The position numbers were made by a program, and so were the translations under genes. Under the pieces are notes generated by a model that saw only the letters and a list, made by a program, of their open reading frames with translations, was not told where the DNA came from and did no database searches. This document shows, one piece after another, positions 25,040-36,085 of a DNA stretch of 64,000 nucleotides; position 1 is the first letter of the stretch; each line of letters opens with the position of its first letter. This DNA comes from Paenisporosarcina quisquiliarum (GTDB lineage: Bacteria; Bacillota; Bacilli; Bacillales_A; Planococcaceae), in the NCBI RefSeq assembly GCF_027563315.1, contig NZ_JAMKBJ010000011.1, positions 1-64,000 on the forward strand, in the 5' to 3' direction.

Positions 25040-26134
25040 ATGGAAATTTTTAAATATATGGAGACTTATGATTACGAACAATTGGTATTCTGCCAAGATA
25101 AAACTTCTGGTCTAAAAGCAATTATCGCAATTCATGATACAACATTAGGGCCTGCACTTGGTGGTACTCGTATGTGGACTTATGCTTCTGAAGAAGATGC
25201 TATTGAAGATGCACTTCGCCTTGCAAAAGGTATGACGTATAAAAATGCAGCAGCTGGATTAAACCTTGGCGGTGGTAAAACGGTAATTATCGGTGATCCA
25301 TTAAAAGATAAAAACGAAGAAATGTTCCGTGCGTTCGGTCGTTTCATCCAAGGCTTAAATGGTCGATACATCACTGCAGAAGATGTTGGTACAACTGTAG
25401 CGGATATGGATTTAATCCATGAAGAAACGAACTACGTAACTGGAATCTCACCTGCATTTGGTTCTTCAGGTAACCCATCTCCAGTAACAGCATACGGTGT
25501 TTACCGTGGAATGAAAGCTGCTGCAATGGAAGCATTCGGTAGCGATTCACTAGAAGGCAAACGCATTGCAGTTCAAGGTGTTGGTAACGTTGCATATAAC
25601 TTATGCCGTCACTTACACGAAGAAGGCGCGAAATTGATTGTTACGGATATCAATAAAGCAGCAGTTGATCGCGTTGTTGAAGAATTCGGTGCTATTGCTG
25701 TGAATACAGATGAAATCTACTCACAAGATGTAGACATCTTTGCTCCATGTGCACTAGGCGCAATTATTAACGACGAAACAATTCCTCAATTGAAAGCAAA
25801 AGTTGTTGCTGGAGCAGCTAACAACCAATTAAAAGAAACAAAACATGGTGATCAGTTACACGAACTTGGTATCGTATACGCACCTGATTATGTAATCAAC
25901 GCTGGTGGCGTAATTAACGTTGCTGATGAGTTGAACGGTTACAACCGTGAACGTGCAATGAAACGTGTAGAAACAGTTTACGACAACATTGCAAAAGTAA
26001 TGGAAATTTCACGTACACAAGGAATTCCAACATACGTAGCAGCTGACCGTTTAGCTGAAGAACGTATTGCTCGCGTTGGTAAATCACGCAGCCAATTCTT
26101 ACAAAACGGAAAACATATCTTAAGCGGACGTTAA
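25040..26134 (+). CDS. bcd: Leucine dehydrogenase
   Basis: A 364-residue NAD-dependent Glu/Leu/Phe/Val dehydrogenase that oxidatively deaminates Leu, Val and Ile to their 2-keto acids, the substrates of the bkd complex. The catalytic Lys is in [17 protein letters not shown] (Lys near residue 80), the Rossmann motif is [12 protein letters not shown], and the C-terminus contains [21 protein letters not shown] precedes the ATG. Codon choice is the most biased in the neighbourhood, suggesting high expression. Confidence 0.96.
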   Translation: MEIFKYMETYDYEQLVFCQDKTSGLKAIIAIHDTTLGPALGGTRMWTYASEEDAIEDALRLAKGMTYKNAAAGLNLGGGKTVIIGDPLKDKNEEMFRAFGRFIQGLNGRYITAEDVGTTVADMDLIHEETNYVTGISPAFGSSGNPSPVTAYGVYRGMKAAAMEAFGSDSLEGKRIAVQGVGNVAYNLCRHLHEEGAKLIVTDINKAAVDRVVEEFGAIAVNTDEIYSQDVDIFAPCALGAIINDETIPQLKAKVVAGAANNQLKETKHGDQLHELGIVYAPDYVINAGGVINVADELNGYNRERAMKRVETVYDNIAKVMEISRTQGIPTYVAADRLAEERIARVGKSRSQFLQNGKHILSGR

Positions 26135-26144
26135 TATAAAAAAG

Positions 26145-26184
26145 TAAGAGCAGATACTTTCATTTATGGTTGTATCTGTTCTTA
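26145..26184 (+). other. Intercistronic hairpin between bcd and buk
   Basis: A 13-bp stem TAAGAGCAGATAC / GTATCTGTTCTTA with one G-U pair and a 14-base loop. There is no T-run, so mRNA processing, stabilisation or partial attenuation is more likely than full termination. Confidence 0.6.
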
Positions 26185-26214
26185 TCTTTAAAGACATTTT
26201 TGGGAGGAATCATT

Positions 26215-27303
26215 GTGCAAGAACATTCATATCGCATTCTTGTCATCAACCCGGGTTCCACATCTACAAAAATTGGTGTTTTTGAAAACGATGTATTATT
26301 GATGGAAAAAACGATCCGACACTCTTCCGAGGAAATTGGACAATTTTCTTCTATCATTGATCAATATGAATTTCGTAAGCAAACCATTTTAGAAGCTTTG
26401 GATGAAGAAGGAATCAATATTTCGAAGTTATCTGCTGTATGTGGCAGAGGCGGGCTCCTTCGTCCGATTGAAGGCGGAACTTATGCGGTTAATGACGCAA
26501 TGCTAGCAGATTTAAAAAAAGGATACTCAGGTCAACACGCTTCCAATTTAGGTGGGATTTTAGCATTTGAAATTGCAACAGGTTTAAATATTCCATCTTA
26601 TATTGTCGATCCAGTGGTCGTCGATGAGTTGGCTCCGATTGCACGCATTTCAGGATTCTCGTTAATTGAACGAAAATCGATATTTCATGCATTAAATCAA
26701 AAAGCTGTTGCACGACGATATGCTAAAAAGTGCGGCAAAGCCTATGAAGACATGAGACTGATTGTCACTCATATGGGTGGCGGTATAACAGTCGGTGTTC
26801 ATGAAAATGGGCGAGTAATTGAAGTGAATAATGGATTACATGGTGATGGACCATTCAGTCCAGAACGTGCAGGAACAGTTCCTGCAGGCGATTTAATCGA
26901 CCTTTGTTTCTCAGGGGAATATTATCGTCATGAAATTATGAAAAAATTAGTCGGTCAAGGTGGACTAGTTAGCTATCTTGGAACGAATGATGCTGTAGCG
27001 GTTGAAAAACGCATTGCAAAAGGCGACAAAGAAGCTGAACTTGTATACGAGGCAATGGCTTACCAAGTTGCCCGTGAAATCGGCTCAGCAAGTGCCGTAC
27101 TTGAAGGTAAGATTGACGCCATCATTTTGACGGGTGGTCTGGCTTATGGCAAAGATTTTGTTGAAGCAATTTCAAAACGCATTAACTGGATTGCTGATGT
27201 AGTTGTCCAGCCTGGTGAGAACGAATTGCAAGCACTATCTGAAGGGGCCATTCGCGTATTGAACGGTGAAGAACAAGCAAAAGTATATCCGAACCTCAAA
27301 TAA
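26215..27303 (+). CDS. buk: Branched-chain/butyrate kinase
   Basis: A 362-residue ASKHA-fold acyl kinase. It starts [17 protein letters not shown], with [20 protein letters not shown] as the phosphate/ATP-binding core and a final ILTGGLAYG. It converts butyryl- or isobutyryl/isovaleryl-phosphate plus ADP to acid and ATP, completing the route opened by Ptb. The GTG at 26215 has GGGAGGAA 7 bases upstream; the longer frame from 26170 would start inside the hairpin. Confidence 0.94.
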   Translation: MQEHSYRILVINPGSTSTKIGVFENDVLLMEKTIRHSSEEIGQFSSIIDQYEFRKQTILEALDEEGINISKLSAVCGRGGLLRPIEGGTYAVNDAMLADLKKGYSGQHASNLGGILAFEIATGLNIPSYIVDPVVVDELAPIARISGFSLIERKSIFHALNQKAVARRYAKKCGKAYEDMRLIVTHMGGGITVGVHENGRVIEVNNGLHGDGPFSPERAGTVPAGDLIDLCFSGEYYRHEIMKKLVGQGGLVSYLGTNDAVAVEKRIAKGDKEAELVYEAMAYQVAREIGSASAVLEGKIDAIILTGGLAYGKDFVEAISKRINWIADVVVQPGENELQALSEGAIRVLNGEEQAKVYPNLK

Positions 27304-27319
27304 AAGGAGGCCGAAAGTT

Positions 27320-28750
27320 ATGGCTCACAATTACGATATCGTTATTCTTGGAGGCGGAACAGGCGGGTATGTAGCAGCAATCCGCGCGGCTCAATTAGGT
27401 CTTAAAACAGCAATTGTTGAAAAAGGGAACTTAGGTGGAACTTGTCTACATAAAGGCTGTATTCCAAGCAAAGCTCTACTTCGCAGTGCTGAAGTATATT
27501 CGACAACAAAAAATCATGCAGCTGACTTTGGTGTAAATACTGGAGAAGTTTCTTTAGATTTCTCACGTGTACAAGCTCGTAAAGAAAGCATCGTGTCACA
27601 ACTTCATCAAGGTGTTCAAGGATTGATGAAAAAAGGCAAAATTGATGTATACGAAGGTACAGGCAGAATGTTAGGACCTTCAATCTTTTCACCATCTCCA
27701 GGCGGCACAGTTTCTGTTGAAATGAACAACGGCGATGAGAATGAAATGCTTATCCCGAAAAACGTCATTATCGCAACTGGTTCACGTCCACGTACACTAC
27801 CTGGATTAACAATTGATGGAACGCATGTCATGAGTTCCGATGAAGCACTTGCAATGACCGAATTGCCGAAATCGATTTTAATCGTAGGTGGCGGTGTCAT
27901 TGGAATTGAATGGGCTTCTATGTTGAATGATTTCGGTGTTGAAGTGACTGTCATTGAATACGCTGATCGTATTATTCCTACGGAAGACGCTGACATTTCA
28001 AAAGAAATGCAGAAGTTATTAGCGAAAAAAGGCATTACATTTGCAACAAGTGCAAAAGTTTTACCGGAAACATTGGAAATAGCAGAAGGAAGTGTAACGA
28101 TTTCTGCCGAATTCAAAGGAGAAACAAAAACATTTACTGCTGAGAAAATGTTGGTATCGGTTGGCCGTCAAGCGAATGTTGAAGGCATTGGAATCGAAAA
28201 TACGGATATCGTTGTCGATAAAGGATTTATCCAAGTAAAAGACACATTCCAAACAAAAGAATCACATATTTATGCAATTGGTGATGTAATCGGAGGATTA
28301 CAGTTGGCACACGTTGCTTCACATGAAGGAATTACTGCAGTGGAACACATTGCTGGCCAAAAAACGCACGCGATTGATTACAATTTGGTTTCACGTTGTA
28401 TCTACTCGAATCCTGAAGCAGCTAGCGTTGGAATTACTCAACAGCAAGCAAAAGATCAAGGGTTTGATGTGAAGGTTGGTAAATTCTCTTTCAAAGCCAT
28501 CGGTAAAGCGCTTGTCTACGGTGAATCAGACGGCTTCGTGAAAATTATTGCTGATAAGAAAACAAATGATATTTTAGGTGTACACATGATTGGACCGCAC
28601 GTGACAGATATGATTTCTGAAGCGGGTCTGGCTATGGTTCTAGATGCAACACCATGGGAAATTGCGAGCACAATTCACCCTCATCCAACACTTTCAGAAG
28701 TGATGGGCGAAGCAGCGTTGGCAGTAGAAGGTAAAGCAATTCACATGTAA
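27320..28750 (+). CDS. lpdV: Dihydrolipoyl dehydrogenase (E3) of the branched-chain keto-acid complex
   Basis: A 476-residue flavoprotein that reoxidises the lipoyl arm of BkdB using FAD and NAD. Its FAD motif is VILGGGTGGYVAAIRAAQLG, its redox disulfide GGTCLHKGCIPSK, its NAD motif IVGGGVIGIEWASMLNDFG, and its C-terminal active-site HPHPTLSE. The ATG at 27320 follows AAAGGAGGCC. It is 16 bases after buk. A second, pyruvate-complex E3 would be expected elsewhere in the genome. Confidence 0.95.
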   Translation: MAHNYDIVILGGGTGGYVAAIRAAQLGLKTAIVEKGNLGGTCLHKGCIPSKALLRSAEVYSTTKNHAADFGVNTGEVSLDFSRVQARKESIVSQLHQGVQGLMKKGKIDVYEGTGRMLGPSIFSPSPGGTVSVEMNNGDENEMLIPKNVIIATGSRPRTLPGLTIDGTHVMSSDEALAMTELPKSILIVGGGVIGIEWASMLNDFGVEVTVIEYADRIIPTEDADISKEMQKLLAKKGITFATSAKVLPETLEIAEGSVTISAEFKGETKTFTAEKMLVSVGRQANVEGIGIENTDIVVDKGFIQVKDTFQTKESHIYAIGDVIGGLQLAHVASHEGITAVEHIAGQKTHAIDYNLVSRCIYSNPEAASVGITQQQAKDQGFDVKVGKFSFKAIGKALVYGESDGFVKIIADKKTNDILGVHMIGPHVTDMISEAGLAMVLDATPWEIASTIHPHPTLSEVMGEAALAVEGKAIHM

Positions 28751-28779
28751 AAATCACAGATTAAAAGGGGGATGTACAG

Positions 28780-29790
28780 ATGCCAAAAAATCGTCATGAA
28801 GAACTAGGGTTATCTAATGATGACGTACTGAAAATTTTTGAAACAATGCTTATGGCACGTCGAGTGGATGAGCGTATGTGGTTATTGAACCGCGCAGGGA
28901 AAATTCCTTTCGTTATTTCTTGTCAAGGTCAGGAAGCAACACAAGTAGGTGCTGCTTTCGCACTTGATAACACAAAAGATTATATTGCTCCTTATTACCG
29001 TGATATGGGTGTTGTTTTACACTTCGGTATGACAGCTCGCGACTTAATGCTTTCTGCTTTTGCAAAAGCGGAAGATCCAAACTCAGGTGGACGTCAAATG
29101 CCTGGTCACTTCGGACAAAAGAAAAATCGTATTTTGACAGGTTCTTCTCCTGTTACAACACAACTTCCACATGCGGTTGGTGTAGCATTAGCTGGTAAAA
29201 TCCAACAAAAAGACTTCGTCACTTTCGTAACACTTGGTGAAGGTTCATCCAACCAAGGAGACTTCCACGAAGGTTTGAACTTTGCGGGTGTTCATAAATT
29301 GCCTTGTATCACAATGGTAGAAAACAATAAATATGCGATTTCTGTACCTTATGACAGACAGGTAGCAGCTAAAAACGTTGCAGACCGTGCAATTGGATAT
29401 GGTATGCCTGGATACACTGTTGATGGAACGGATCCTTTAGAAGTTTATAAAGTGGTTAAAGAAGCTGCAGACCGTGCACGTAACGGAGAAGGCCCAAGCC
29501 TTATCGAAGCGGTATCTCACCGCTTGACTGCTCACTCATCTGATGATGATCACCGTCAATATCGTACTGCAGAAGATCTTGCTGAAGGGCAAGCTGCTGA
29601 TCCAATCGGAAAATTCGCTGCATATTTGACAGAATTGAACATTTTGACTGAAGAACTCGAAAAAGAAATGAATGACCGCATTATGAAAGAAGTAAATGAA
29701 GCAACGGATTATGCAGAAAACGCTCCATATGCTGCACCTGAAGATGCTTTAAAATACGTCTATGCTGAAAAAGACGGGGGGAACGCATAA
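28780..29790 (+). CDS. bkdAA: Branched-chain 2-oxoacid dehydrogenase E1 alpha
   Basis: A 336-residue thiamine-diphosphate subunit that decarboxylates branched 2-keto acids and, with E1 beta, acylates the lipoyl domain. The ThDP motif TLGEGSSNQGDFHEGLNFA (GEG variant of GDG, ending in the VENNKYAIS Asn pair) and the phosphorylation-loop-like HRLTAHSSDDD are present. GGGGG precedes the ATG. Its stop overlaps the start of bkdAB by one base. Confidence 0.95.
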   Translation: MPKNRHEELGLSNDDVLKIFETMLMARRVDERMWLLNRAGKIPFVISCQGQEATQVGAAFALDNTKDYIAPYYRDMGVVLHFGMTARDLMLSAFAKAEDPNSGGRQMPGHFGQKKNRILTGSSPVTTQLPHAVGVALAGKIQQKDFVTFVTLGEGSSNQGDFHEGLNFAGVHKLPCITMVENNKYAISVPYDRQVAAKNVADRAIGYGMPGYTVDGTDPLEVYKVVKEAADRARNGEGPSLIEAVSHRLTAHSSDDDHRQYRTAEDLAEGQAADPIGKFAAYLTELNILTEELEKEMNDRIMKEVNEATDYAENAPYAAPEDALKYVYAEKDGGNA

Positions 29791-30773
29791 TGGCAGTTAT
29801 GTCTTATATTGACGCGATTACACTCGCAATGAAAGAAGAGATGGAACGTGATGAAAACGTATTCGTCCTTGGTGAAGACGTTGGTAAAAAAGGCGGCGTG
29901 TTCAAGGCTACTCAAGGCTTATACGATCAATTTGGAGAACACCGTGTGATGGATACTCCGTTAGCAGAATCTGCTATTGCTGGTGTCGGAATTGGTGCAG
30001 CAATGTATGGAATGCGTCCGATTGCAGAAATGCAATTTGCTGATTTCATCATGCCTGCTGTTAACCAAATCATTTCTGAAGCTTCTCGTATTCGTTACCG
30101 TTCAAATAATGACTGGTCTTGTCCAATCGTATTCCGTGCACCTTTTGGTGGGGGAATTCATGGAGCTCTTTACCACTCACAATCTGTTGAAGCAATCTTT
30201 GCTAACCAACCAGGTTTGAAAATCGTTATTCCTTCAACACCATACGATGCAAAAGGCTTATTGAAAGCAGCAATCCGTGATGAAGATCCAGTTATGTTCT
30301 TCGAGCACAAACGCGCTTACCGCTTAATCAAAGGCGAAGTGCCTGAAGATGATTACACAATCGAAATCGGAAAAGCGGATGTAAAACGTGAGGGTGAAGA
30401 CATCACTGTTATTACTTACGGTCTTGCTGTCCACTTCGCATTGCAAGCTGCTGAGCGTTTGGAGCAAGATGGTATTTCAGCTCACATTCTTGATTTGCGT
30501 ACAATTTATCCATTAGATAAAGAAGCAATTATTGAAGCGGCTTCAAAAACAGGAAAAGTTCTTCTTGTTACTGAAGATAATATGGAAGGTAGCATTATGG
30601 GAGAAGTTGCAGCGATCATTGCTGAAAACTGCTTGTTTGATTTAGATGCACCTATCAAACGTTTAGCTGGTCCAGATGTACCTGCAATGCCATATGCACC
30701 TACAATGGAGAAATTCTTTATGATCAATCCAGATAAAGTCGAAAAAGCAATGCGTGAACTTGCAGAATTTTAA
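29790..30773 (+). CDS. bkdAB: Branched-chain 2-oxoacid dehydrogenase E1 beta
   Basis: A 327-residue transketolase-like subunit that pairs with BkdAA in an alpha2-beta2 E1. It has VLGEDVGKKGGVFKATQGL, the conserved DTPLAESAIAGVGIGAA, the RAPFGGGIHGALYHSQS His-loop and a C-terminal LLVTEDN. The ATG shares a base with the preceding stop, so the two subunits are made in equal amounts. GGGGGAA is the ribosome site. Confidence 0.95.
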   Translation: MAVMSYIDAITLAMKEEMERDENVFVLGEDVGKKGGVFKATQGLYDQFGEHRVMDTPLAESAIAGVGIGAAMYGMRPIAEMQFADFIMPAVNQIISEASRIRYRSNNDWSCPIVFRAPFGGGIHGALYHSQSVEAIFANQPGLKIVIPSTPYDAKGLLKAAIRDEDPVMFFEHKRAYRLIKGEVPEDDYTIEIGKADVKREGEDITVITYGLAVHFALQAAERLEQDGISAHILDLRTIYPLDKEAIIEAASKTGKVLLVTEDNMEGSIMGEVAAIIAENCLFDLDAPIKRLAGPDVPAMPYAPTMEKFFMINPDKVEKAMRELAEF

Positions 30774-30793
30774 CCTGAAAGGAGGAGTTACAA

Positions 30794-32110
30794 TTGGCAA
30801 TCGAACAAATTAAAATGCCCCAGCTCGGTGAATCCGTAACGGAGGGAACAATTGAAAAATGGTTGGTCCAACCGGGTGATAAAGTGAACAAGTATGATTC
30901 ACTAGCTGAAGTCAATACAGATAAAGTAACAGCTGAAATTCCTTCATCATTTACAGGTGTGATCAAAGAGTTGATCGCAACTGAAGGTCAAACTTTGGAA
31001 GTTGGCGCAGTTGTTTGTACAATCGAGACAGAAGGTGGCGCAACTTCAGAAGAATCTACTTCTGAAGAAGTTCCTGCTGAAAAAGAAACAGCAGCTGAAA
31101 TGCCAGCAGCTGAATCTAAAAAGGCTGCAGCTCCTGCACCAGTACGTGATAAAGGGTCGAAAGCACGTTATTCACCGGCCGTACTAAAACTTGCTCAAGA
31201 AAACGACATCGATTTATCACTTGTTGATGGAACTGGGAATGAAGGTCGTATCACTCGTAAAGATTTACTAGCGATAATCGAAAGCGGTAATATCCCAACA
31301 GCTAAGGCTGAACAAGCTGCTCCTAAAGCAGAAACTGCAGCACTGGCTCAAAACACAGCTCCAGCTGCTAAACCAGCGGCTGCACCTGTAAATGTACCAG
31401 TAGCTGTAGGTGATATCGAAATCCCTGTAACGGGCATTCGTAAAGCCATCGCTGCCAACATGTTACGTAGTAAACATGAAGCTCCGCATGCGTGGACAAT
31501 GATTGAAGTAGACGTAACAAATCTAGTTCAATACCGTGATTCCATCAAAAATGAATTCAAGAAAAAAGAAGGCTTCAATGTGACTTATTTCGCATTCTTC
31601 GTTAAAGCTGTTTCTCAAGCTTTAAAAGAATTCCCAATGATGAATTCAATGTGGGCTGGCGATAAAATTGTACAGAAAAAAGACATCAACATTTCGATCG
31701 CTGTTGCTACAGAAGATGCTTTATTCGTACCAGTTATTAAAAATGCTGATGAAAAAACAATCAAAGGCATCGGTCGTGAAATCAATGAGTTGGCAGGCAA
31801 AGTGCGTGCTGGTAAATTGAAATCTGACGAAATGCAAGGTGGTACATTCACAGTAAACAACACCGGTTCATTCGGTTCGATTCAATCAATGGGCATCATC
31901 AATTACCCACAAGCAGCAATTCTACAAGTAGAATCAATCGTCAAACGTCCAGTTATTATGGATGGCGGTATGATTGCAGCTCGCGACATGGTTAATTTAT
32001 GTTTATCTCTTGATCACCGTGTGTTGGATGGCTTGGTTTGCGGACGCTTCTTAGCTCGCGTGAAAGAAATCTTAGAAAACATGACGAAAGAAAACACGTC
32101 AGTTTATTAA
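30794..32110 (+). CDS. bkdB: Lipoamide acyltransferase (E2) of the branched-chain keto-acid complex
   Basis: A 438-residue E2 with an N-terminal lipoyl domain (lipoylated Lys in VNTDKVTAE, near residue 44), an acidic Ala/Glu-rich linker, a peripheral subunit-binding domain (YSPAVLKLAQENDIDLSLV), a second Ala/Pro linker and a C-terminal acyltransferase domain with the active-site DHRVLDG. It starts with TTG at 30794 after GGAGGAG. It is the last gene of the bkd operon, followed by a terminator at 32175. Confidence 0.95.
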   Translation: MAIEQIKMPQLGESVTEGTIEKWLVQPGDKVNKYDSLAEVNTDKVTAEIPSSFTGVIKELIATEGQTLEVGAVVCTIETEGGATSEESTSEEVPAEKETAAEMPAAESKKAAAPAPVRDKGSKARYSPAVLKLAQENDIDLSLVDGTGNEGRITRKDLLAIIESGNIPTAKAEQAAPKAETAALAQNTAPAAKPAAAPVNVPVAVGDIEIPVTGIRKAIAANMLRSKHEAPHAWTMIEVDVTNLVQYRDSIKNEFKKKEGFNVTYFAFFVKAVSQALKEFPMMNSMWAGDKIVQKKDINISIAVATEDALFVPVIKNADEKTIKGIGREINELAGKVRAGKLKSDEMQGGTFTVNNTGSFGSIQSMGIINYPQAAILQVESIVKRPVIMDGGMIAARDMVNLCLSLDHRVLDGLVCGRFLARVKEILENMTKENTSVY

Positions 32111-32174
32111 AAGTCAGTGTAAGGCGACCTCAAGTTAGACACCAGCTTGGCGCATGCAACTGGACATAAATATA

Positions 32175-32209
32175 ACCCGATGCCGAAACTCTCGGTCATC
32201 GGGTTTTTT
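32175..32209 (+). terminator. Terminator of the bkd operon
   Basis: The stem ACCCGATG-C-CGA / TCG-GT-CATCGGGT is followed by six T residues. Confidence 0.88.
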
Positions 32210-32286
32210 GTGCTTTAATCATAGCCCAAACTCAGTTAGACTAAGAGTGAACAACAGTTTCGAAGGAGGGAAGCGCAAGCGACCAC

Positions 32287-33942
32287 ATGACAATCGAACA
32301 AATGAAAAAGACATCTTTTCCGAAAGCGAATTTTGAAAATTGGCAAGAAGAAGCTGTTCGTACGTTAAAAGGAAAGCCGTATGAGCAACTGATTACTCCA
32401 ACATTTGAAGGCATCGACCTACAACCACTATATACGGCTGAATATTTACAAAAAACATTGAATCACTCTGCCGTGATTTCGCATTCGAAAAAACAAGCAA
32501 ATTGGCTAATTGCACAAAAAACAAAAGCCAATTCTGCATCAGATTTCTTACATAAAGCAAAAGAACAATTAAGTCTTGGGAATGACATGATAGTTTATAA
32601 AGGCACATCGTCTTCATGGTCCTGGACCGCCAATGAACTAGAGCAATTGGCTGAAATGTTGACTTACCATCCATTCCATTTATCGATAAAAGCAAATGAC
32701 GATCAAATCATGGAAGTTTTTGACGGTATGACAGAACTTCAGTTAAATGAACTGGTAGGCTACTTAGATGGTCCAGTCTCTGCACCTACTCTAAACACAG
32801 TACTAACAACGAGTACGATTCACTACGCTGGTGGAACGGCCGTTCACGAATTGGCCTATGCATTGCTTGTGCTCTCGAAACAAGCAGAAAAACAAACAGA
32901 TTTATCAAAAGTAGCGATACAATTTGAAATTGACACGAACTTCTTTATGGAAGTCGCTAAATTACGTGCATTCCGCGTTTTATGGAAAGCGTTTTCAAGT
33001 GCTTACAAACAAAACGAAAATGCGATTTCTGTCTTTGCTAATACTTCTATGAGGTCTTATTCAAAATTAGATCCAACAGTCAATCTACTGAGAGCAGGAA
33101 ATGCTACATTTTCAGCAGTGCTTGGTGGAGCGGATATCATATCGGTTGTGCCTCATGATGAATTGACAGGAAGTTCACCAACTTCAGAGAGAATTGCCCG
33201 AAATGTACAACTGGTAATTCGTGAAGAGACCATGGTCAATAAGATGATTGATCCTTCGGCAGGTTCATACTATGTCGAATCTTTAACTGCGGAACTTGTT
33301 CACCAAGCATGGGATTTGTTCCTGAAAACGCTTGAAATGAAACAGTCAGATCAAGAAGATTACTTACTGTCACTGGCTAGAGATGTCCAATCATCCAGAA
33401 CTCAGGCAATTGCAAAGCGCAAAGCTTCATTAATTGGAACGAATGTTTATGCTAATCCGACAGATGCTGTCGTAACTACACATTCAGATGATGAAATTGA
33501 AAGGTTAGCGGTTCCTTTCGAACAGCTTCGAAACTATTTTAGTGAACAACCTCTACGTACTGCTGTTGTGATGTTTGGAGTTTTGAAAGACGTGAAACCA
33601 AGAGCTGATTTTGTCCAGGGATTCCTGCAAGCGGGTGGCTTGAACCCAGTTATGAGCCCGGTATTTGCAGATGCTCAAGCTGCATGGCATTGGGTTAAAT
33701 CGAACCAGATGGAATATGTGGTATTTGCAGCGAAGGATGAAATCACAAACGAAATTCTGCCACAATTCTTAAAAGTTGCCGATCTATCTACAATTATTGA
33801 TGTTGCTGGTCGACATGCGGTTGAAAACCAATGGCGTGAACAAGGTCTGAATGGTTCTATTTTTGCAGGTCAGGATGTCATTGCCAAAATGCAGCAATTG
33901 ATAGATGTTAAGAAGAACGGGGGCCACGAAAATGAAGCCTGA
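32287..33942 (+). CDS. mutA: Methylmalonyl-CoA mutase small subunit
   Basis: A 551-residue MCM-fold protein lacking a full cobalamin signature, as expected of the small subunit. It keeps the substrate-barrel signatures ([29 protein letters not shown]-like SVFANTSMR, and a [13 protein letters not shown] motif) and has a degenerate C-terminal domain without D-x-H-x-x-G. It pairs with MutB to interconvert methylmalonyl-CoA and succinyl-CoA. GGAGGG lies 16 bases before the ATG, a long spacing with no nearer start. It overlaps mutB by 11 bases. Confidence 0.93.
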   Translation: MTIEQMKKTSFPKANFENWQEEAVRTLKGKPYEQLITPTFEGIDLQPLYTAEYLQKTLNHSAVISHSKKQANWLIAQKTKANSASDFLHKAKEQLSLGNDMIVYKGTSSSWSWTANELEQLAEMLTYHPFHLSIKANDDQIMEVFDGMTELQLNELVGYLDGPVSAPTLNTVLTTSTIHYAGGTAVHELAYALLVLSKQAEKQTDLSKVAIQFEIDTNFFMEVAKLRAFRVLWKAFSSAYKQNENAISVFANTSMRSYSKLDPTVNLLRAGNATFSAVLGGADIISVVPHDELTGSSPTSERIARNVQLVIREETMVNKMIDPSAGSYYVESLTAELVHQAWDLFLKTLEMKQSDQEDYLLSLARDVQSSRTQAIAKRKASLIGTNVYANPTDAVVTTHSDDEIERLAVPFEQLRNYFSEQPLRTAVVMFGVLKDVKPRADFVQGFLQAGGLNPVMSPVFADAQAAWHWVKSNQMEYVVFAAKDEITNEILPQFLKVADLSTIIDVAGRHAVENQWREQGLNGSIFAGQDVIAKMQQLIDVKKNGGHENEA

Positions 33943-36085
33943 TTTCAAAAAAGTTCAGCTGGACCAATTTGTCTCACAACAATATGAGTCACAAGCATCT
34001 GACGAATCCTACTTAACGAATGAAGGCATTCGTCTGGCTTCAAGATATTCTAAAGAAGATATAGAAAACCTCGATCACATGACGGATTTCCCGGGTATAG
34101 CACCAAATACGCGCGGACCTTATCCTACGATGTATGTATCACGTCCATGGACTGTCCGACAATATGCAGGCTTTTCAACTGCGGAAGAGAGCAATGCTTT
34201 CTACCGCCGAAACTTGGCAATGGGACAGAAAGGGCTTTCTGTAGCATTTGATTTGGCGACCCATCGTGGATACGATTCTGACCATGAACGTGTAACAGGA
34301 GACGTGGGGAAAGCAGGAGTAGCAATCGATTCGATAGAAGATATGAAAATATTGTTCGACGGTATCCCACTTGATCGAATGTCAGTCTCCATGACAATGA
34401 ACGGGGCTGTATTGCCGATTTTAGCCTTTTACATTGTGACAGCTGAAGAGCAGGGAGTATCGCATGAGCAATTAACCGGTACGATTCAAAATGACATTTT
34501 GAAAGAATACATGGTACGTAACACATATATTTATCCACCGAAAATGTCGATGAAGATCATCGCGGATATTTTCGAATATACGTCGAAGTATATGCCGAAA
34601 TTCAATTCAATTTCGATTTCTGGGTACCACATGCAAGAAGCTGGTGCCACTGCAGATATTGAACTTGCCTATACATTGGCAGATGGTTTGGAATATGTCC
34701 GTACTGGCTTGAAAGCAGGAATCGACATTGATTTGTTTGCTCCCCGATTGTCGTTTTTCTGGGCTATTGGCATGAACTATTTCATGGAAGTAGCAAAAAT
34801 GCGTGCAGCAAGAAGAATTTGGGCACAAATGATGCAAACATTCGATCCGAAAAATCCGAAATCTCTAGCCCTGCGTACGCATTCGCAAACGTCAGGTTGG
34901 AGTTTAACGGAGCAAGATCCGTTTAACAATGTCACGCGTACTTTAGTTGAAGCCAATGCTTCTGCTATGGGTCATACCCAGTCCCTTCATACGAACGCAT
35001 TGGATGAAGCAATTGCGTTACCAACGGATTTCTCTGCACGTATTGCGCGTAACACCCAGCTGTTCCTGCAGGAAGAAACGATGATGACGAAAGTAATTGA
35101 TCCGTGGGGCGGTTCGTATGCTGTCGAGAAGTTAACAGATGAATTGATGCAAAAAGCTTGGGCATTGATTGAAGAAATCGAAGATCTAGGTGGAATGGCA
35201 AAAGCGATTGAAACGGGATTACCGAAAATGAAAATCGAAGAAGCAGCCGCTAAAAAACAGGCGCAGATTGATTCGGGCAAAGAAATCATCATCGGTGTTA
35301 ATAAGTTCAGACTGGCTGAAGAAGAACCAATTGATATCTTGAATATTGACAATACTGTAGTGCGTCAAAAACAAATTGAACGTATCGAAAAAATGAAACA
35401 AACTCGAAATGAAGATGACGTGCAAAAGGCTTTAACGGCTCTGACAAAAGCAGCTGAAACAGGGGAAGAGAATTTATTGGCATGTGCTGTTCAAGCTGCA
35501 CGTGTTCGTGCTACTTTAGGCGAAATTTCTGATGCAATTGAACGTGTATCAGGTCGACATAAGGCGGTGATTCGATCCGTGAGTGGTGTATACAGTTCAA
35601 ACTTTTCAAATGAAGAGGAAATCCAGGCTGTCAAAGATATGACGGAAGACTTCAAGGAAAACGAAGGGCGTCGTCCAAGGATTTTGATTGCCAAAATGGG
35701 GCAGGACGGACATGATCGCGGAGCAAAAGTCATTGCTACTGCCTTTGCTGATTTAGGTTTTGATGTTGATATTGGCCCATTGTTCCAAACACCTGAAGAA
35801 ACAGCGGGACAAGCGGTTGAAAACGATGTACATGTTATCGGAGTCAGTTCACTTGCAGCTGGGCATATGACGTTAGTACCTGCACTACAAAGTGAACTGA
35901 AGAAAATGGATCGTGAAGATATTCTGATTGTAGTCGGGGGCGTCATTCCGGCTCAAGATTATGCATTTTTACGTGAAAATGGTGCCGCTGCGATATTTGG
36001 TCCAGGGACAGTCATTCCGGTTGCAGCAGGGAAAGTTATAGAAGAAATCTACAGAAGACTTGGTTATGAGGAAGTGAGCGAATAA
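33932..36085 (+). CDS. mutB: Methylmalonyl-CoA mutase large (catalytic) subunit
   Basis: A 717-residue B12 enzyme. The TIM-barrel part has [20 protein letters not shown] and the active-site Tyr/His region [17 protein letters not shown]-like [16 protein letters not shown]. The C-terminal cobalamin domain has DGHDRG (592-597, His594 as lower axial ligand), then [11 protein letters not shown] and VVGGVIP. It makes succinyl-CoA from (R)-methylmalonyl-CoA. The ATG at 33932 follows GGGGG and lies inside the mutA end, so expression is coupled. Epimerase and carboxylase genes lie at 39612-41575. Confidence 0.96.
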   Translation: MKPDFKKVQLDQFVSQQYESQASDESYLTNEGIRLASRYSKEDIENLDHMTDFPGIAPNTRGPYPTMYVSRPWTVRQYAGFSTAEESNAFYRRNLAMGQKGLSVAFDLATHRGYDSDHERVTGDVGKAGVAIDSIEDMKILFDGIPLDRMSVSMTMNGAVLPILAFYIVTAEEQGVSHEQLTGTIQNDILKEYMVRNTYIYPPKMSMKIIADIFEYTSKYMPKFNSISISGYHMQEAGATADIELAYTLADGLEYVRTGLKAGIDIDLFAPRLSFFWAIGMNYFMEVAKMRAARRIWAQMMQTFDPKNPKSLALRTHSQTSGWSLTEQDPFNNVTRTLVEANASAMGHTQSLHTNALDEAIALPTDFSARIARNTQLFLQEETMMTKVIDPWGGSYAVEKLTDELMQKAWALIEEIEDLGGMAKAIETGLPKMKIEEAAAKKQAQIDSGKEIIIGVNKFRLAEEEPIDILNIDNTVVRQKQIERIEKMKQTRNEDDVQKALTALTKAAETGEENLLACAVQAARVRATLGEISDAIERVSGRHKAVIRSVSGVYSSNFSNEEEIQAVKDMTEDFKENEGRRPRILIAKMGQDGHDRGAKVIATAFADLGFDVDIGPLFQTPEETAGQAVENDVHVIGVSSLAAGHMTLVPALQSELKKMDREDILIVVGGVIPAQDYAFLRENGAAAIFGPGTVIPVAAGKVIEEIYRRLGYEEVSE

